The notes: generated by a model not told the origin, from the sequence alone. Positions 33,160 through 43,600 are shown, numbered from the stretch's first letter. The stretch is DNA of 64,000 nucleotides from a bacterium (GCA_036382775.1 DASVHD010000021.1:62001-126000), one strand, 5' to 3'. Numbers and translations: made by a program.

Positions 33160-33977
33160 AGATCTATTACCCAAGGCACATCGGCTTCTGTTTCGGCGTA
33201 AAACGGGCGATCAGGATGGCGCTGGAAGCGGCAAAAAGCGGCGATCGCGTGTACTCGCTCGGTCCGCTGATCCATAATCGGCAGGCGGTCGAAGAGCTTA
33301 GCAGGAAAGGCATCATGCCGGTCCGGCGCTACAAGGATATCAAGGGTAAGATGGTCATCATCCGCTCGCACGGTATCCATCCGGATATTCTCCAGCGGCT
33401 TAGACGCGGGCATTTTACGATCATTGACGCGACCTGTCCCAAAGTCCGCCGCGCCCAGCTGTATGTCGAGAAACTCGCCCAGGAAGGATATTATGTCATT
33501 ATCGTCGGCGAGAAGGATCATCCCGAAGTCAAGGGACTGCTGGGCTACGCCAAAGGCAAGGCTGGCATCTTCCGCGATAACCTGCGGTTGAGATCCAGAA
33601 AAATAGGGGTCGTGCCGCAGACTACCCTGAATATTGAATACCTGAATCACGCGATCGCAAAGCTCATGCCCAGCGTGCTGGAAATGAAGATCTATAATAC
33701 GATCTGTTATGAAACGCAGATCCGTATCCATGAGGCAATCAGGATCGCGGAAAAAGCCGACATCATGATCATTGCCGGCGGCAAGAACAGCGCCAATACC
33801 ACCCGGCTACACCAGATCTGTTCTCGTTATAAACCTTCGTATCACATCGAATCGGTGAAAGAGATCTCGAAAAAATGGGTACGGAGGGTAAAAAGCGTAG
33901 GCATCATTGCCGGCGCGTCAACCCCCCGGGAACAGATCAGGGATATCATAAGGCACCTGCATAAGATAAACAGCTGA
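33156..33977 (+). CDS. ispH: 4-hydroxy-3-methylbut-2-enyl diphosphate reductase
   Basis: 273 aa, usual length. Last step of the non-mevalonate isoprenoid pathway, making IPP and DMAPP. The three cluster-binding cysteines are present: Cys12 (GFCFGV), Cys94 (DATCPKV) and Cys184 (NTICYETQ). Also seen are 'RSHGIHP' and the substrate-binding 'AGGKNSANTTRL'. It overlaps plsC by 4 nt. Its TGA abuts the TGA of the converging ABC permease gene: the six bases TGATCA (33975-33980) serve as both stops with no spacer. Confidence 0.93.
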   Translation: MKIYYPRHIGFCFGVKRAIRMALEAAKSGDRVYSLGPLIHNRQAVEELSRKGIMPVRRYKDIKGKMVIIRSHGIHPDILQRLRRGHFTIIDATCPKVRRAQLYVEKLAQEGYYVIIVGEKDHPEVKGLLGYAKGKAGIFRDNLRLRSRKIGVVPQTTLNIEYLNHAIAKLMPSVLEMKIYNTICYETQIRIHEAIRIAEKADIMIIAGGKNSANTTRLHQICSRYKPSYHIESVKEISKKWVRRVKSVGIIAGASTPREQIRDIIRHLHKINS

Positions 33978-35630
33978 TCAAAGATCCCGTTTCTCCAGGG
34001 CCCGCAGACCGATTTTCATCGGTACGATCAGCGCCGCAACCGTCAGTGACAGGAACAGGAATACGCTCAGGGTGATCAAGAAGTAGTTGACGGGCCGGCC
34101 GAGGTACTTGCCCGCCAGGTAATTATAAGCGGGGGTTGCCAGCAGGATTATTGAGATCCCCACGTATGCCATGCTTATCAACGCCGCGATGATCCCGCCG
34201 GTCCCGGCAGCGATCCGCGAAGGGTTGTCCTCGTTGAACTGGGGGAAGCGGCTTCCCAGGCCAAGGTTGATCGAGACCAGCACACCGGCCACAAGCAGCT
34301 GGATGACCGGCATGACCAGATAGAGATCGGGATCGGTCTTGATAAAGAAATTGGAGAGGATCAGGAGACCTTCGCTCAGGATGACGGCGAGGATGACATT
34401 GAACAGGAATTTTATCTTCAGGATCCGGCGGAACGAGAATGGGGATGAAGCCAGGAGCCACAGGCCGTTGTGCTCAAGGCTCATGGCCGGGAATATGAAC
34501 CGCACGCCCAGCGTCGCCAGAACAAAGCTGATATAGGCAAAATTGGCAAAGGATATGATCGTCCGCCAGAACGGCAGGTTGAAATAGAGCGGCGTCCTTG
34601 TGAGCGAGAAGACATAGATGATGAGCAGGACGGCAAAGATGAAGAGCTGAACCCATTGGGTCGGTTCCCTGATAAAGGTCAGTATATCCTTGTATAGAAA
34701 TGCCCGCGTACTCCGGCCGTGATATTCCGACAGGAGCGATTTAATCTTTTGATGTTTCCCCTGGTGTTCGCCGACCGAAAGCCAGGACTGGTGGTACATG
34801 ACCCGGGCAACGTAATAAGCGATAATGACCATACTCATGCTGACGAACACCAGAAGCAGAAAATAGAAATAACCAGCCGGGTCGCCGGTCTTCAATTCCT
34901 TAAGCATGCTGGTCAGCCAGGTCGAAGGTATGTAATTGCCGCCCACGGTCGCCATATTGGCGGCAACAGCGAGCAGCTCTTTCTCGCTGTTGGTTTCCAT
35001 GATCTTGAGCAGCCCCGGGTTGCTGATCTTGAGATAAAGTATGGTCTGGGCGATGATGTAGAAGATGGATAGTGCGATGACATTCCGGGGCCGCAGCTGA
35101 GGAAAAAGCGCCAGCACGATGAAAATGAGAATCGAAGCCGCGGCGGCCGGAATGACCAGATAGATATATACGCTCATGACCGCCAGAGGATAATAAGCGA
35201 ACACGGCCTTGGAACAGATCCCATAGGCCACGACCAACGGCAATCCCAGGACCATGGTGGCGAGCGAGGCGTATAGAGCGTTCTCCAATAGCTTGGAAAG
35301 GTAGATCGATGTCGGTCGTATGGGCAGCGAGAACAGGAAATTCAGCTCCCGGCTATTGTAGAACGTCGAGAATGAGGTGATGATATTGCTGAACAGGAGC
35401 ATGACCAGGAACACAAAAAAAGCCATTTCCACGGTTCGGTCCATGATCGCCGTTCCGATCAATTCGATCGTGGTCAGGTACCTGAAAATGCTGTAAAAAA
35501 GATAATAACTGCCGGCAAAAAACGTGAGGATAACGAACGCGAACGATATCAATCTCAGGAAATGAACTCTGGTGAGGGTATTTTTTATGATCTGCAGACG
35601 GGTTTGCAAGATAAGGATGAAGTCTTTCAC
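33978..35630 (-). CDS. ABC exporter permease (ABC-2-like)
   Basis: 550 aa with about twelve hydrophobic segments in two groups separated by a polar loop around 'HQGKHQKIKSLLSEYHGRST'. Looks like a large ABC-2-type exporter subunit. It follows its ATPase by 6 nt, and a transglutaminase-like protein heads the run. Substrate unknown. It converges on ispH without a gap. Confidence 0.78.
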   Translation of the reverse strand: MKDFILILQTRLQIIKNTLTRVHFLRLISFAFVILTFFAGSYYLFYSIFRYLTTIELIGTAIMDRTVEMAFFVFLVMLLFSNIITSFSTFYNSRELNFLFSLPIRPTSIYLSKLLENALYASLATMVLGLPLVVAYGICSKAVFAYYPLAVMSVYIYLVIPAAAASILIFIVLALFPQLRPRNVIALSIFYIIAQTILYLKISNPGLLKIMETNSEKELLAVAANMATVGGNYIPSTWLTSMLKELKTGDPAGYFYFLLLVFVSMSMVIIAYYVARVMYHQSWLSVGEHQGKHQKIKSLLSEYHGRSTRAFLYKDILTFIREPTQWVQLFIFAVLLIIYVFSLTRTPLYFNLPFWRTIISFANFAYISFVLATLGVRFIFPAMSLEHNGLWLLASSPFSFRRILKIKFLFNVILAVILSEGLLILSNFFIKTDPDLYLVMPVIQLLVAGVLVSINLGLGSRFPQFNEDNPSRIAAGTGGIIAALISMAYVGISIILLATPAYNYLAGKYLGRPVNYFLITLSVFLFLSLTVAALIVPMKIGLRALEKRDL

Positions 35631-35636
35631 GGCCGG

Positions 35637-36356
35637 CTAACCTGACAGCGTCAGGTAGATGTCCTCGATATTGTCCGATCCCGAAATATGTGAAAGTTCG
35701 TTAAATGTTCCCGTGAACTTGAGAATGCCATGATTTATGATGCCAATGCGGGACGCAATGTCCCGGGCGAACGAAAGCGTATGGGTCGAGACCAGCAGGG
35801 TTCGGTTGCGATCTTTCAGGTCCTGGAAGATCCGCCGGATCGTTATGCTGATCTTGGGGTCCAGACCGACCAGCGGTTCATCGACCATGATGAGCAGGGG
35901 ATCATGCAGGAGTAACTGGCACATTATGATCTTCTGCTTCATGCCGTGCGAATAGGTTTCGGCCGGCTGGTCCATCCATTCGCCGATCTCGAGTAGCGCG
36001 CACAGTTCGTTGATCCGCTGGTGATATAATCTTTTTTCCACACCGTAGATACTGGCAACAAAGTTAATGAATTCGCGCCCCGTGAGTTTGGGATAAATAA
36101 ATGGTTCATCGGGCACAAACCCGATGCACTGCTTGGCGCTCAGGGCGTCTTTCCGGATATCAATGCCGTTGATGCAGACCGAACCCGAACTCGGGACCAG
36201 GAGGCCGGCAATGAGCTTGAGCGTCGTCGTTTTACCGGCGCCGTTGGGTCCGAGCAGGACGAATATTTCACCCGGCGTAAGTTCAAGGTTTAAGTCTCTT
36301 ACCGCCCATTGCTTGCCGAATCGCTTGGATAAGTTATCGATCACCAGGGGGTTCAT
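35637..36356 (-). CDS. ABC transporter ATP-binding protein
   Basis: 239 aa, complete. Walker A 'GPNGAGKTTTLKL' (about 35-47), a variant signature 'TYSHGMKQK', Walker B 'LLIMVDEPLVGLDP' and the switch His in 'LLVSTHTL'. This drives the permease encoded next. The signature loop lacks the usual LSGG but keeps the Ser-x-Gly core, common in ABC-2 exporters. Confidence 0.92.
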   Translation of the reverse strand: MNPLVIDNLSKRFGKQWAVRDLNLELTPGEIFVLLGPNGAGKTTTLKLIAGLLVPSSGSVCINGIDIRKDALSAKQCIGFVPDEPFIYPKLTGREFINFVASIYGVEKRLYHQRINELCALLEIGEWMDQPAETYSHGMKQKIIMCQLLLHDPLLIMVDEPLVGLDPKISITIRRIFQDLKDRNRTLLVSTHTLSFARDIASRIGIINHGILKFTGTFNELSHISGSDNIEDIYLTLSG

Positions 36357-36380
36357 ATCGCGCGGAGTTTATCAAGCCTT

Positions 36381-37868
36381 CTACTTGTATTCCAGGATAT
36401 CAATTCCCAGTTTCCCGACCACGGTCAGGACCTTTGCCTGTTCCGCGATCTCGCCTTCCATGAGCTTTAAATGGTATACGTCGGCAGGGAATTGGTCAAA
36501 GGTCGGGTCCACCGCTACCCAGGATCCAAGCCATACCGCGCACCAGGCATGATACCAGTAAGAATCGCCGTAGATATTGACCAGCCCAACGTATATCTTG
36601 GCGGGGATGCCTACGGCCCGGGCCAGCGCCGTGAACAGGATCGCATGTTCGTTACAGTCGCCTTCTTTTGTCTTGAGCACGTCCAGCGCTGACGGCAGCG
36701 ATGGAGTCGGGTTCTTGGCAAGCATCTTGAACACTCCATGCACCAGTTTTTCCGCGGCTTTGGCCGCGTCTTTTTCATTGCCGATAATGCTGTGCGCGGC
36801 ATTGATGATATCGCGGTTATCGCTCTGGATGTAAACAGATGATTTCAGAAATTCTGTCTGGTCGTTGATCGGGATCTGCAGGGCCGGTACTTTTATGATA
36901 TCGGGCCGGCTGAGTTCTATGACGAGCGGTTTCTTAGAGACTAGGATCTGATAGTCATCGGCCAACTGAAGTTCGCCGATCTCGATATTTTTAAGTTCCA
37001 GTTTCATATAGGACAGGTCCTTCCGTTCCGGGATCGGGTTCGAGACCTTTACCGCGAAGAATGAGAGCAGGTCGAAAGCCTGGTCCGGTTTTATCTCGGC
37101 AAGGGCCGCGTCTTTGGAAAGAGGGATCATTTCCAGGCCAAGGGCGGGTGAGTATTCTTTGATCAATTTAAAATCCTTGTCCAGCCACATGAACGTAATG
37201 ATGCCCATGAACCGGATCTGGACCTTGGTTCCACGGTGCGCGACCCCGTTGACCAGCACGTCTTCCGGTTCGAATATCGTGATCTGCGCCGGTGACTGGG
37301 ACTGCGTGGTCGGATCGAAATAGGGAAGTGATATTTCATCGCCCGGCTTCAGTCCCCGGGTTTTGATGAGCTCTTCGATCGCGTCGGGAAAGAATGGTTT
37401 CTCCTTGAGCTGGAAGGTCTTTGTCTGAGGCACGCCCTGCGAATATGAAGTCAGTTTCAAGGATGTGTTTTCGATACTGCCTTCGATCTTGGTCGGATGC
37501 CCGGCCGTATTGATCTCCAGGCTGAAATCCTTCAGGGTATAATCAGGATTGGTGTGGGCAAAGAAAGTAGTAGCAAGGCTGCGCGTTTCCTGCATCATGA
37601 AGATCGTCATCTGGCTGCGGCTTTCCACCGTGAGTCCCTGGCCGGTCCGGGTCAGTTTCGTGAAGGTGTAACCGATCCGTTCGCCATGGATGTACATGCC
37701 CAGCCATTCTTCCGAAGCACTCAATACGGTGTCGGATATCATTGATGAGCTTTCCGCCGACCTGCCTGGCCTGGGGATCTGCAGGACGAGATAAACCGTG
37801 ATGATGATGATCGCTGCAGCTATGGCAAGAGTTAAAACCTTTTTCATCAGTGATTCTCTTTTGATCAT
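36381..37868 (-). CDS. Membrane-anchored transglutaminase-like protein
   Basis: 495 aa. One N-terminal helix (about 9-29) anchors a long periplasmic region; the transglutaminase core lies in the last 130 residues with Cys ('KEGDCNEHAILF'), His ('YWYHAWCAVW') and Asp ('VAVDPTFDQ') in place. The family contains peptidases and cross-linking enzymes, so the reaction is open. The ATG at 37868 is 5 nt from a TATAAT box and probably leaderless; a second ATG at 37847 (MKKVLT) is an alternative. It is followed by the ABC exporter genes and may process or fold what they move. Confidence 0.82.
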   Translation of the reverse strand: MIKRESLMKKVLTLAIAAAIIIITVYLVLQIPRPGRSAESSSMISDTVLSASEEWLGMYIHGERIGYTFTKLTRTGQGLTVESRSQMTIFMMQETRSLATTFFAHTNPDYTLKDFSLEINTAGHPTKIEGSIENTSLKLTSYSQGVPQTKTFQLKEKPFFPDAIEELIKTRGLKPGDEISLPYFDPTTQSQSPAQITIFEPEDVLVNGVAHRGTKVQIRFMGIITFMWLDKDFKLIKEYSPALGLEMIPLSKDAALAEIKPDQAFDLLSFFAVKVSNPIPERKDLSYMKLELKNIEIGELQLADDYQILVSKKPLVIELSRPDIIKVPALQIPINDQTEFLKSSVYIQSDNRDIINAAHSIIGNEKDAAKAAEKLVHGVFKMLAKNPTPSLPSALDVLKTKEGDCNEHAILFTALARAVGIPAKIYVGLVNIYGDSYWYHAWCAVWLGSWVAVDPTFDQFPADVYHLKLMEGEIAEQAKVLTVVGKLGIDILEYK

Positions 37869-37873
37869 ATTAT

Positions 37874-37901
37874 ATTATATTCACCCTTTTTCATGAGTCA
37901 A
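37874..37901 (-). promoter_or_regulatory. Promoter of the transglutaminase/ABC run, probably leaderless
   Basis: On the minus strand TTGACT (37901-37896), 16 bp, TATAAT (37879-37874), 5 nt to the ATG. Confidence 0.65.
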
Positions 37902-37991
37902 CCCCGTTAGAGATTCACCCCCGCGATATCTTTGAACAGCGGCAGTTCTTGATCACGGAAGTGCTAAGAGCACTTTCTTTCTCTAACGGGG
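37902..37991. repeat. Small element with 12-bp inverted ends
   Basis: CCCCGTTAGAGA (37902-37913) and its exact reverse complement (37980-37991) flank 66 bp that include a hairpin GTGCT-AAG-AGCAC (37961-37973). The whole 350-bp gap 37869-38218 holds this element, two promoters and the degenerate-repeat leader of the glutaredoxin gene; no gene is seen. A REP/MITE-like origin is inferred. Confidence 0.6.
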
Positions 37992-38011
37992 TCAATGCTG
38001 CATCTTCCCCC

Positions 38012-38039
38012 TTGACTTTTTATCCTTTGTGCATATAAT
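38012..38039 (+). promoter_or_regulatory. Promoter of the glutaredoxin-larE-chrA run
   Basis: TTGACT (38012-38017), 16 bp, TATAAT (38034-38039). Start near 38046, giving a leader of about 170 nt. Confidence 0.65.
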
Positions 38040-38069
38040 ATAGTGTTTTTATTTTTAGATACACACTAG

Positions 38070-38190
38070 ATATATAAAGGCAATTGAGGGCATATGAAGA
38101 CAAACGGGGCAAATTGAAGGTAAATTAAGGCCTACGAAGATACATGAAAGGCAACAGAAGGCAATTAAGGCAATTGAAGGCAGGGGATGA
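38070..38190 (+). repeat. Degenerate GGCAATTGAAGG-like repeats in the leader
   Basis: The leader is built of imperfect copies of AAGGCAATTGAAGG (for example at 38078, 38150-38190), with no open frame. All copies run in the same direction. Confidence 0.6.
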
Positions 38191-38218
38191 TTAGAAGGAT
38201 CTTTTATCAGGAGGCTAC

Positions 38219-38482
38219 ATGAAGTCGGTTTATATATTTGGCAGACCAGGCTGCTCGGTCTGCAAAGACACTGTCCATAAGGTGAACTATTTCAAGGAAA
38301 AGGGAAAGTTTCAAGCTGAGATCAAGTATTTTGATATGGAATCGGTCGATGGCTTGGCCGAAGGTTCTTATTTTGAAGTATCTGACATACCTACAATCGT
38401 TATTATGGATGAGGACGAGGAGATCATGCGGTGGATCAAAAAACCGCCGATAAGCGAAGATTTCCTGCCGTATTTGAAATAA
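38219..38482 (+). CDS. Glutaredoxin-like thiol protein
   Basis: 87 aa. Thioredoxin fold with the redox motif CSVC (Cys12-Cys15, 'GRPGCSVCKD') near the N-terminus and the cis-Pro loop 'SDIPTIVI'. It may reduce disulfides or pass reducing power; partners are unknown. CAGGAGG lies 5 nt before the ATG. It is followed after 6 nt by a LarE-type gene. Confidence 0.85.
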   Translation: MKSVYIFGRPGCSVCKDTVHKVNYFKEKGKFQAEIKYFDMESVDGLAEGSYFEVSDIPTIVIMDEDEEIMRWIKKPPISEDFLPYLK

Positions 38483-38488
38483 CATCTT

Positions 38489-39283
38489 TTGACCGAGCGA
38501 TTAAAAACTAAACTACACAGACTTCAGTATATACTAAAAAAGTATCCGGGCGTCGCCGTTGCCTTCTCCGGCGGCGTTGATTCCAGCCTGCTATTGAAAG
38601 TGGCCAGAGATTCCCTCGGGGATAAGGTGATCGCCGTGACCGGTGCATCACCTTTATATCCGCACAGCGAGACGCTCGTTGCCAAGAGGATGACGCGCTT
38701 GCTTCGCGTGAGGCACATGATCATCAGGACCACCGAGATGGAGAGTCCCGTGTTCGTAAAAAACCCGCGCAACCGCTGTTATCACTGCAAACTGCAGCTT
38801 TTTCATGATATCAGGGAGATTGCTCGCATTCACGGCTATGCCGTGGTTGAGGCGAGCAATAGATCAGACCTTTCCGATTTCCGGCCGGGTTTGAACGCTG
38901 CCCGGCGCCGGGGCGTAGTTTCTCCGCTGATCCAAGCTGGATTGACAAAAGATGAGATACGGACACTGGCCAAACATTTCCGGTTACCGAACTGGAACAA
39001 GCCGTCAATGGCGTGCCTTGCCTCACGGATCCCCTATGGTCATGTGATTGATGAGAAAACCGTCAAACGCATCGAACGGGCCGAAAGATATTTAAAGAAC
39101 ACAGGACTGACTCAAGTCCGGGTCAGAGACCACTACCCAGTCGCGCGTATTGAAGTGCTGGAGAAAGAAATGGCAGCCGTTATTTGCCAGCGAAAAAAGA
39201 TCGCGCGATACCTCGTGGGTCTGGGTTATAAGTACGTCGCATTGGACCTGGAGAGTTATCGGACAGGGAGTATGAACAAATAG
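38489..39283 (+). CDS. larE: LarE-type ATP-dependent sulfur transferase
   Basis: 264 aa, TTG start at 38489. PP-loop ATPase motif SGGVDSS (27-33), then 'NRCYHCK' and 'SMACLASRIPYG', as in LarE. In the known system LarE donates sulfur, sometimes from its own Cys, to build the nickel-pincer cofactor with LarB and LarC. Those genes are not in this window, so the target here could differ. It has several cysteines, which leaves room for either a sacrificial or an iron-sulfur mode. It follows a glutaredoxin-like gene, a plausible thiol partner. Confidence 0.86.
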   Translation: MTERLKTKLHRLQYILKKYPGVAVAFSGGVDSSLLLKVARDSLGDKVIAVTGASPLYPHSETLVAKRMTRLLRVRHMIIRTTEMESPVFVKNPRNRCYHCKLQLFHDIREIARIHGYAVVEASNRSDLSDFRPGLNAARRRGVVSPLIQAGLTKDEIRTLAKHFRLPNWNKPSMACLASRIPYGHVIDEKTVKRIERAERYLKNTGLTQVRVRDHYPVARIEVLEKEMAAVICQRKKIARYLVGLGYKYVALDLESYRTGSMNK

Positions 39284-39292
39284 AAAAATGTC

Positions 39293-40378
39293 ATGCTAAA
39301 GATCAGAGAACTGGCAAGGCCATTCCTTAAAGTCGGCGCTTTTGGTTTCGGCGGCGGCGTCGGCATGCTTGCCATGCTCCGCACAGAATGCGTTAAGAAA
39401 AAAAAGTGGCTGACCGATGATGAATTGTCAGTGGGCGTAGCCATTGGCCAGATGCTCCCAGGCCCATTTGTACCCAATTACTGCCAGTACATCGGTTATC
39501 ATCTTAACGGCTATAAGGGCGCAATAACCGCTACTGTCGCCTTGCTTCTGCCATCGTTCATCCTGATGATGGTCCTGTCATATCTCTACCTTGTATTCCA
39601 TACGCTCCCGGGTATCGGGCAGGTATTCAAGGGCATCGGCGCGGTAATGACCGCCATCATCTTGTGGGCAAGTTACGACATGGGCAAAGTCCTGATAAAA
39701 GATATCAAAGGGCTGATCGTTTTTGGCCTGGCGTTGGTTCTTTTTATCATCAAATTCGATCCGGTACTGACCGTGCTCGTCTGCGGGGGCATTAAGATCA
39801 TTTTTGACCATTGTCCGTCGAAAAAATTACTAATGGCGGTTCCGATATTTATCTTTGATCTCAAGAAAGCGCTTATGCTTTTTTGGATCTTCTTTAAGAC
39901 TGGTGCGATAATATTTGGCGGCGGTTATGCGGCCATACCATTTATAAAGAATGAAGTATGCAACTACCAGCAGTGGCTGACGGTCAGAGAATTTTTCGAC
40001 GGTGTTGCCCTTGGTCAGATGACGCCGGGACCGGTCGCGATAACGGCGACCTTCGTGGGTTTCAAGGTCATGGGGTTGGCTGGCGCCTTTATCGCCACCA
40101 TTGCGATTTTTCTTCCCTCTTTTTTAATGTTTATCATCGTCATTAAAATCTATAAAAAAATCGAAAATAACCGCTATGTAAGATCGTTCATCAGCGGTTT
40201 AAAATCCGCCATCGTTGCAATTCTCCTCTCAACTGGTATTTTCTTTGTTTTTCAGAACTGGGTAAGCATTCCATATGGTGTTTTCGGCGTGGTATGTTTG
40301 GTAATTTTGATCTTTACGAAGGTGGAGCCCATATTCTTCGTTTTGGCGGGCGTAATTTTCGGTCTGATCGTCAGATAA
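39293..40378 (+). CDS. chrA: ChrA-family chromate/anion transporter
   Basis: 361 aa, the two-domain (long-chain) type. Each half has the CHR signature: 'FGFGGGVGMLAMLRTE' with 'GQMLPGPF' in the first, 'FGGGYAAIPFIKNEV' with 'GQMTPGPVAI' in the second. About ten hydrophobic segments. The family exports chromate, but its natural substrate in many bacteria is unknown. It follows larE by 9 nt in the same run. Confidence 0.9.
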   Translation: MLKIRELARPFLKVGAFGFGGGVGMLAMLRTECVKKKKWLTDDELSVGVAIGQMLPGPFVPNYCQYIGYHLNGYKGAITATVALLLPSFILMMVLSYLYLVFHTLPGIGQVFKGIGAVMTAIILWASYDMGKVLIKDIKGLIVFGLALVLFIIKFDPVLTVLVCGGIKIIFDHCPSKKLLMAVPIFIFDLKKALMLFWIFFKTGAIIFGGGYAAIPFIKNEVCNYQQWLTVREFFDGVALGQMTPGPVAITATFVGFKVMGLAGAFIATIAIFLPSFLMFIIVIKIYKKIENNRYVRSFISGLKSAIVAILLSTGIFFVFQNWVSIPYGVFGVVCLVILIFTKVEPIFFVLAGVIFGLIVR

Positions 40379-40447
40379 TATTCAGGACAGAACCACGCGA
40401 TTGAGCATTTGTCGGAAAATGATCTCGGTATTACGGCAGATTTCATG

Positions 40448-40475
40448 TTGACAAACAGTCGATTTCGTATATAAT
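40448..40475 (+). promoter_or_regulatory. Promoter of the tRNA gene
   Basis: TTGACA (40448-40453), 16 bp, TATAAT (40470-40475), about 30 nt before the mature tRNA. Confidence 0.75.
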
Positions 40476-40505
40476 ACCATTTAACCGATGTTTTTTATAG
40501 AACAA

Positions 40506-40578
40506 GGCGGCGTAGCTCAGATGGTAGAGCAGGAGAATCATAATCTCTGTGTCAGGGGTTCGACTCCCTTCGCCGCTA
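40506..40578 (+). tRNA. tRNA with CAU anticodon, probably elongator Met
   Basis: 73 nt fold into a full cloverleaf: acceptor GGCGGCG / CGCCGCT (first pair G-U), D arm GCTC..GAGC, anticodon stem GGAGA / TCTCT with loop ATCATAA (anticodon CAT), and a T arm around GGTTCGACTCC. Discriminator A; CCA is not encoded. The first pair and stem rule out an initiator. Elongator Met is favoured, but a tRNA-Ile2 read by lysidine at C34 cannot be excluded. Confidence 0.92.
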
Positions 40579-40613
40579 TTGCTTGATGTTTGTAGAAGCG
40601 TTATCCATTACCT

Positions 40614-43600
40614 ATGACGTCAATAACTGAATATTTCGAAAGGAACATAAGCTTAAGTGCCAAGGTGTCAGCCTATGCTGACTCGCTGAACCAGAACAGC
40701 CTGGGGTTGAATATCCTGATCCAACAGCTGGAACTGCTCTTCGTGCTGTTCCAGAGGAGCGAGACCCTGGCGCGCATAATCCGTGATTATTCGAAGAATT
40801 TCAAAAAGGACATCAGCGGTTTTAAACAGAATTTTGTCCTGCAGGAAAATTTTGTAAAGAACTCCAGCGCTCAGTTGCTGAGCATCAGCATCTTGTTGAA
40901 GACGATCGATGAAATGCTTATGTTGGTCCAGGAAAACGCCAAGCAGTTCGTTACGTCATCGCGGTCGCTGGCGCACCTGGCGAAGAATGCGGAGATAAAA
41001 TCCTACCAGGCGCAGGCCGAAGGCCGGGGCCTGGCGGTGATCGCCAGAGAATCGCTGTCGTTGGCCAACCGCGCTCAGGCACCGTTTGAGGATTTCGAGA
41101 TGATGCTGCGCGTTTTGAAAGAAACAGCGCAGCCCGTGATCGAACAGCTGGGAACGATCATCGAGATCTCGCAGCGGTCGACTTCATTGCTCACCAGGGT
41201 TATGGATTCGCTGAGAATAATCGACGACACGGTAACCTCCCTGCAAAAGATCATTACCGGTATCGAACAGCAGAACGCCCTGTACAAAGATTTGAAAAAC
41301 AACGTATCGAACGAGGTCGGCCAGCTGAAGGATCAGCTGGCGACGTCGCAGAACACGATCGATGACATGTCCGTGACGTGCGCGGAGATCAATTCGCTTG
41401 CCCAGATCCTGCACACGCTCAGCACGATCATAGAAACAGACGGACCTTCGGATGCTAACCAGCATATCGTCAGCCAGTTCAACCACGCGCTCCAGGAGAA
41501 TACCCGGCTGCTGGACCGGCTGCCGATGGGGCGGAAGCCGCCGCTGTTTTTACACCGCATTTATGCCAATATTCAGGGGATCGTGGCACAGATCGAGGAG
41601 TTGAACCGTTCGACCCGAGAACTGGCACTGTTCGGCGATAACCTCTATAATCAAATGAACGAGATCGTCGAACTGGAAGGCCAGCTCGATACTTTTCATG
41701 ATGACGCTAAACGGATGGTCACGGACCTTAATCAACTGGGAACGGCGCTGGATCGTGATCTGGTAAGGATCGAGGACGTGGTCATGGCCGCAGGCAAGAT
41801 ATTTTCAAAGATCAAGACGCTCTCGGTGTTTGCCCGGATCGAAGAAAGCAGGTGCATGGACAAGCGGGCGGTAATATCGCCGGTGGTCCAGGAATTCACG
41901 GATCTGGCCCTCAATACGGAAAAACCGTTCATGAGCATGGGAGTAAAACTGGCGCAGTTAAAAAAGGACGTCCACCGCCTGAGCCGCGAAGCATTGAGCG
42001 AGATCTACGTAAAACCGCCGACACCTGATTACAGCAAGATCAAGATCTTCCTCGATGATATGGTCAGGGTCCTGCAGGAAAAGAGCAAGGCTGCCGCTGA
42101 GATCATGAAAATAACCCAGGACCTGACCAACCGCAATGCATCGATGAGAGAGCTCGGTGAGCTTTACGAAGAAGCATTGAACACGATCACTCAGCTGCGG
42201 ACGCCGCTCGAGCATCTGGCACGCCGGAAACCAGCATCCACACCCGCGGTATTAAAGAGCAAGATCGTTATCGACGCGGAGCTTACGGCCGAGCCGGTCA
42301 CGGTCAATCCGGACCTCGTGACCGATATGAACTCGCATAATCTGGTCGGCAACGTTTACTCCGGTCTTTTCCAGTTCGGCGAAGGCGTTGATGTCATACC
42401 CGGGTTGTGCCAGGAATACACGGTCTCGCGCGACGGCACCGAATATGTGTTCCGTCTTAAAGAAGGACTCAAGTATCACAACGGTGCTCATGTCTCGATC
42501 GATGATGTGAGGGATGGATTTTTACGGGCATTGCAGGGGCCGAACTTTAACCTGTTTGAGATGATCGCCGGCGCCGGCGAGTATATTTCGACCAAGCAAA
42601 AAGATCGGCTGCACATCCGGATCATCGATAATCACAACCTCCAGGTGAAGATCGAGTATCCGTACCTTCCTTTTCTGGCGAACCTGGCAACCCATGGCGC
42701 TGATCCGTACATACCCGGCGAGCACCCCTTGAGCACGGGACCGTTCAAGATCGCGGCCTGGGAACGGGGAAAATGCATCATTCTTGAAGCCAATGAACAT
42801 TATTTTGAAGGGAGGCCGACCATTGATACGGTCAACTTCCATATCCAGGAGACTGACGAGGACAGCTATGACCGCTTTATGGGAGGGAATCTTGCGGTCT
42901 ATCGCCCGGCCGCAACTTCGCTGCTAAAACTGCGTCGCAAGTGTCCTGAAACTATTTTTACGATCCCCGAACTCTCGATCCAGTTTTTGTGCATGAACTG
43001 CACGAAATCACCGTTCAATAACAGTCTTATCCGCAAAGCGGTCGCCCACGCTATCGATACAAAAAGTCTGGTCAAGAATTTCCTGGAAAACACCGCTTTG
43101 CCGGCAAAAGGGATCTTTCCTCCTTCCATGAGGGTCCACAACCCGCGCCGGGTTGGATATCAGTTCAATCCGCAGAAGAGCCGTGATATGCTGGCAGGGG
43201 CCGGGTTCAAACATGGTCTACCTGATGTATATCAGCTGGATCTTGATGAATCGCCCCAGGTCGTCAAACGCGGTGAATTTATCAGAGACCATCTTGAGAA
43301 AGTGGGTATCCGGATCGAATTGAACCCGCTGTCCTGGCGAACACTGCTGGACAAGACCTACAAAGGACATTCGATCCTATCGTTGCAGGGATGGGTAAGC
43401 GATAACGGGGATCCTGATAATTTCATGTATCCATTATTCCATTCAAGTTCCTTCGGCAATTCGGGTAATACGTTTTTCTTCAATCATCCGGGTGTTGATA
43501 GTAGTATCGTCGAGGGGCGCAAAATACGCAATATCAACCAAAGAATTCTGCATTACCAGCAGCTTGAACAGAAGATCCTTGATGAAATGCCGGGCGTGGT

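Noticed and set aside
40506-40578. Initiator tRNA reading of the CAU tRNA
   Set aside because: The first pair is G-U rather than an unpaired C-A, and the anticodon stem lacks the three G-C pairs of initiators.
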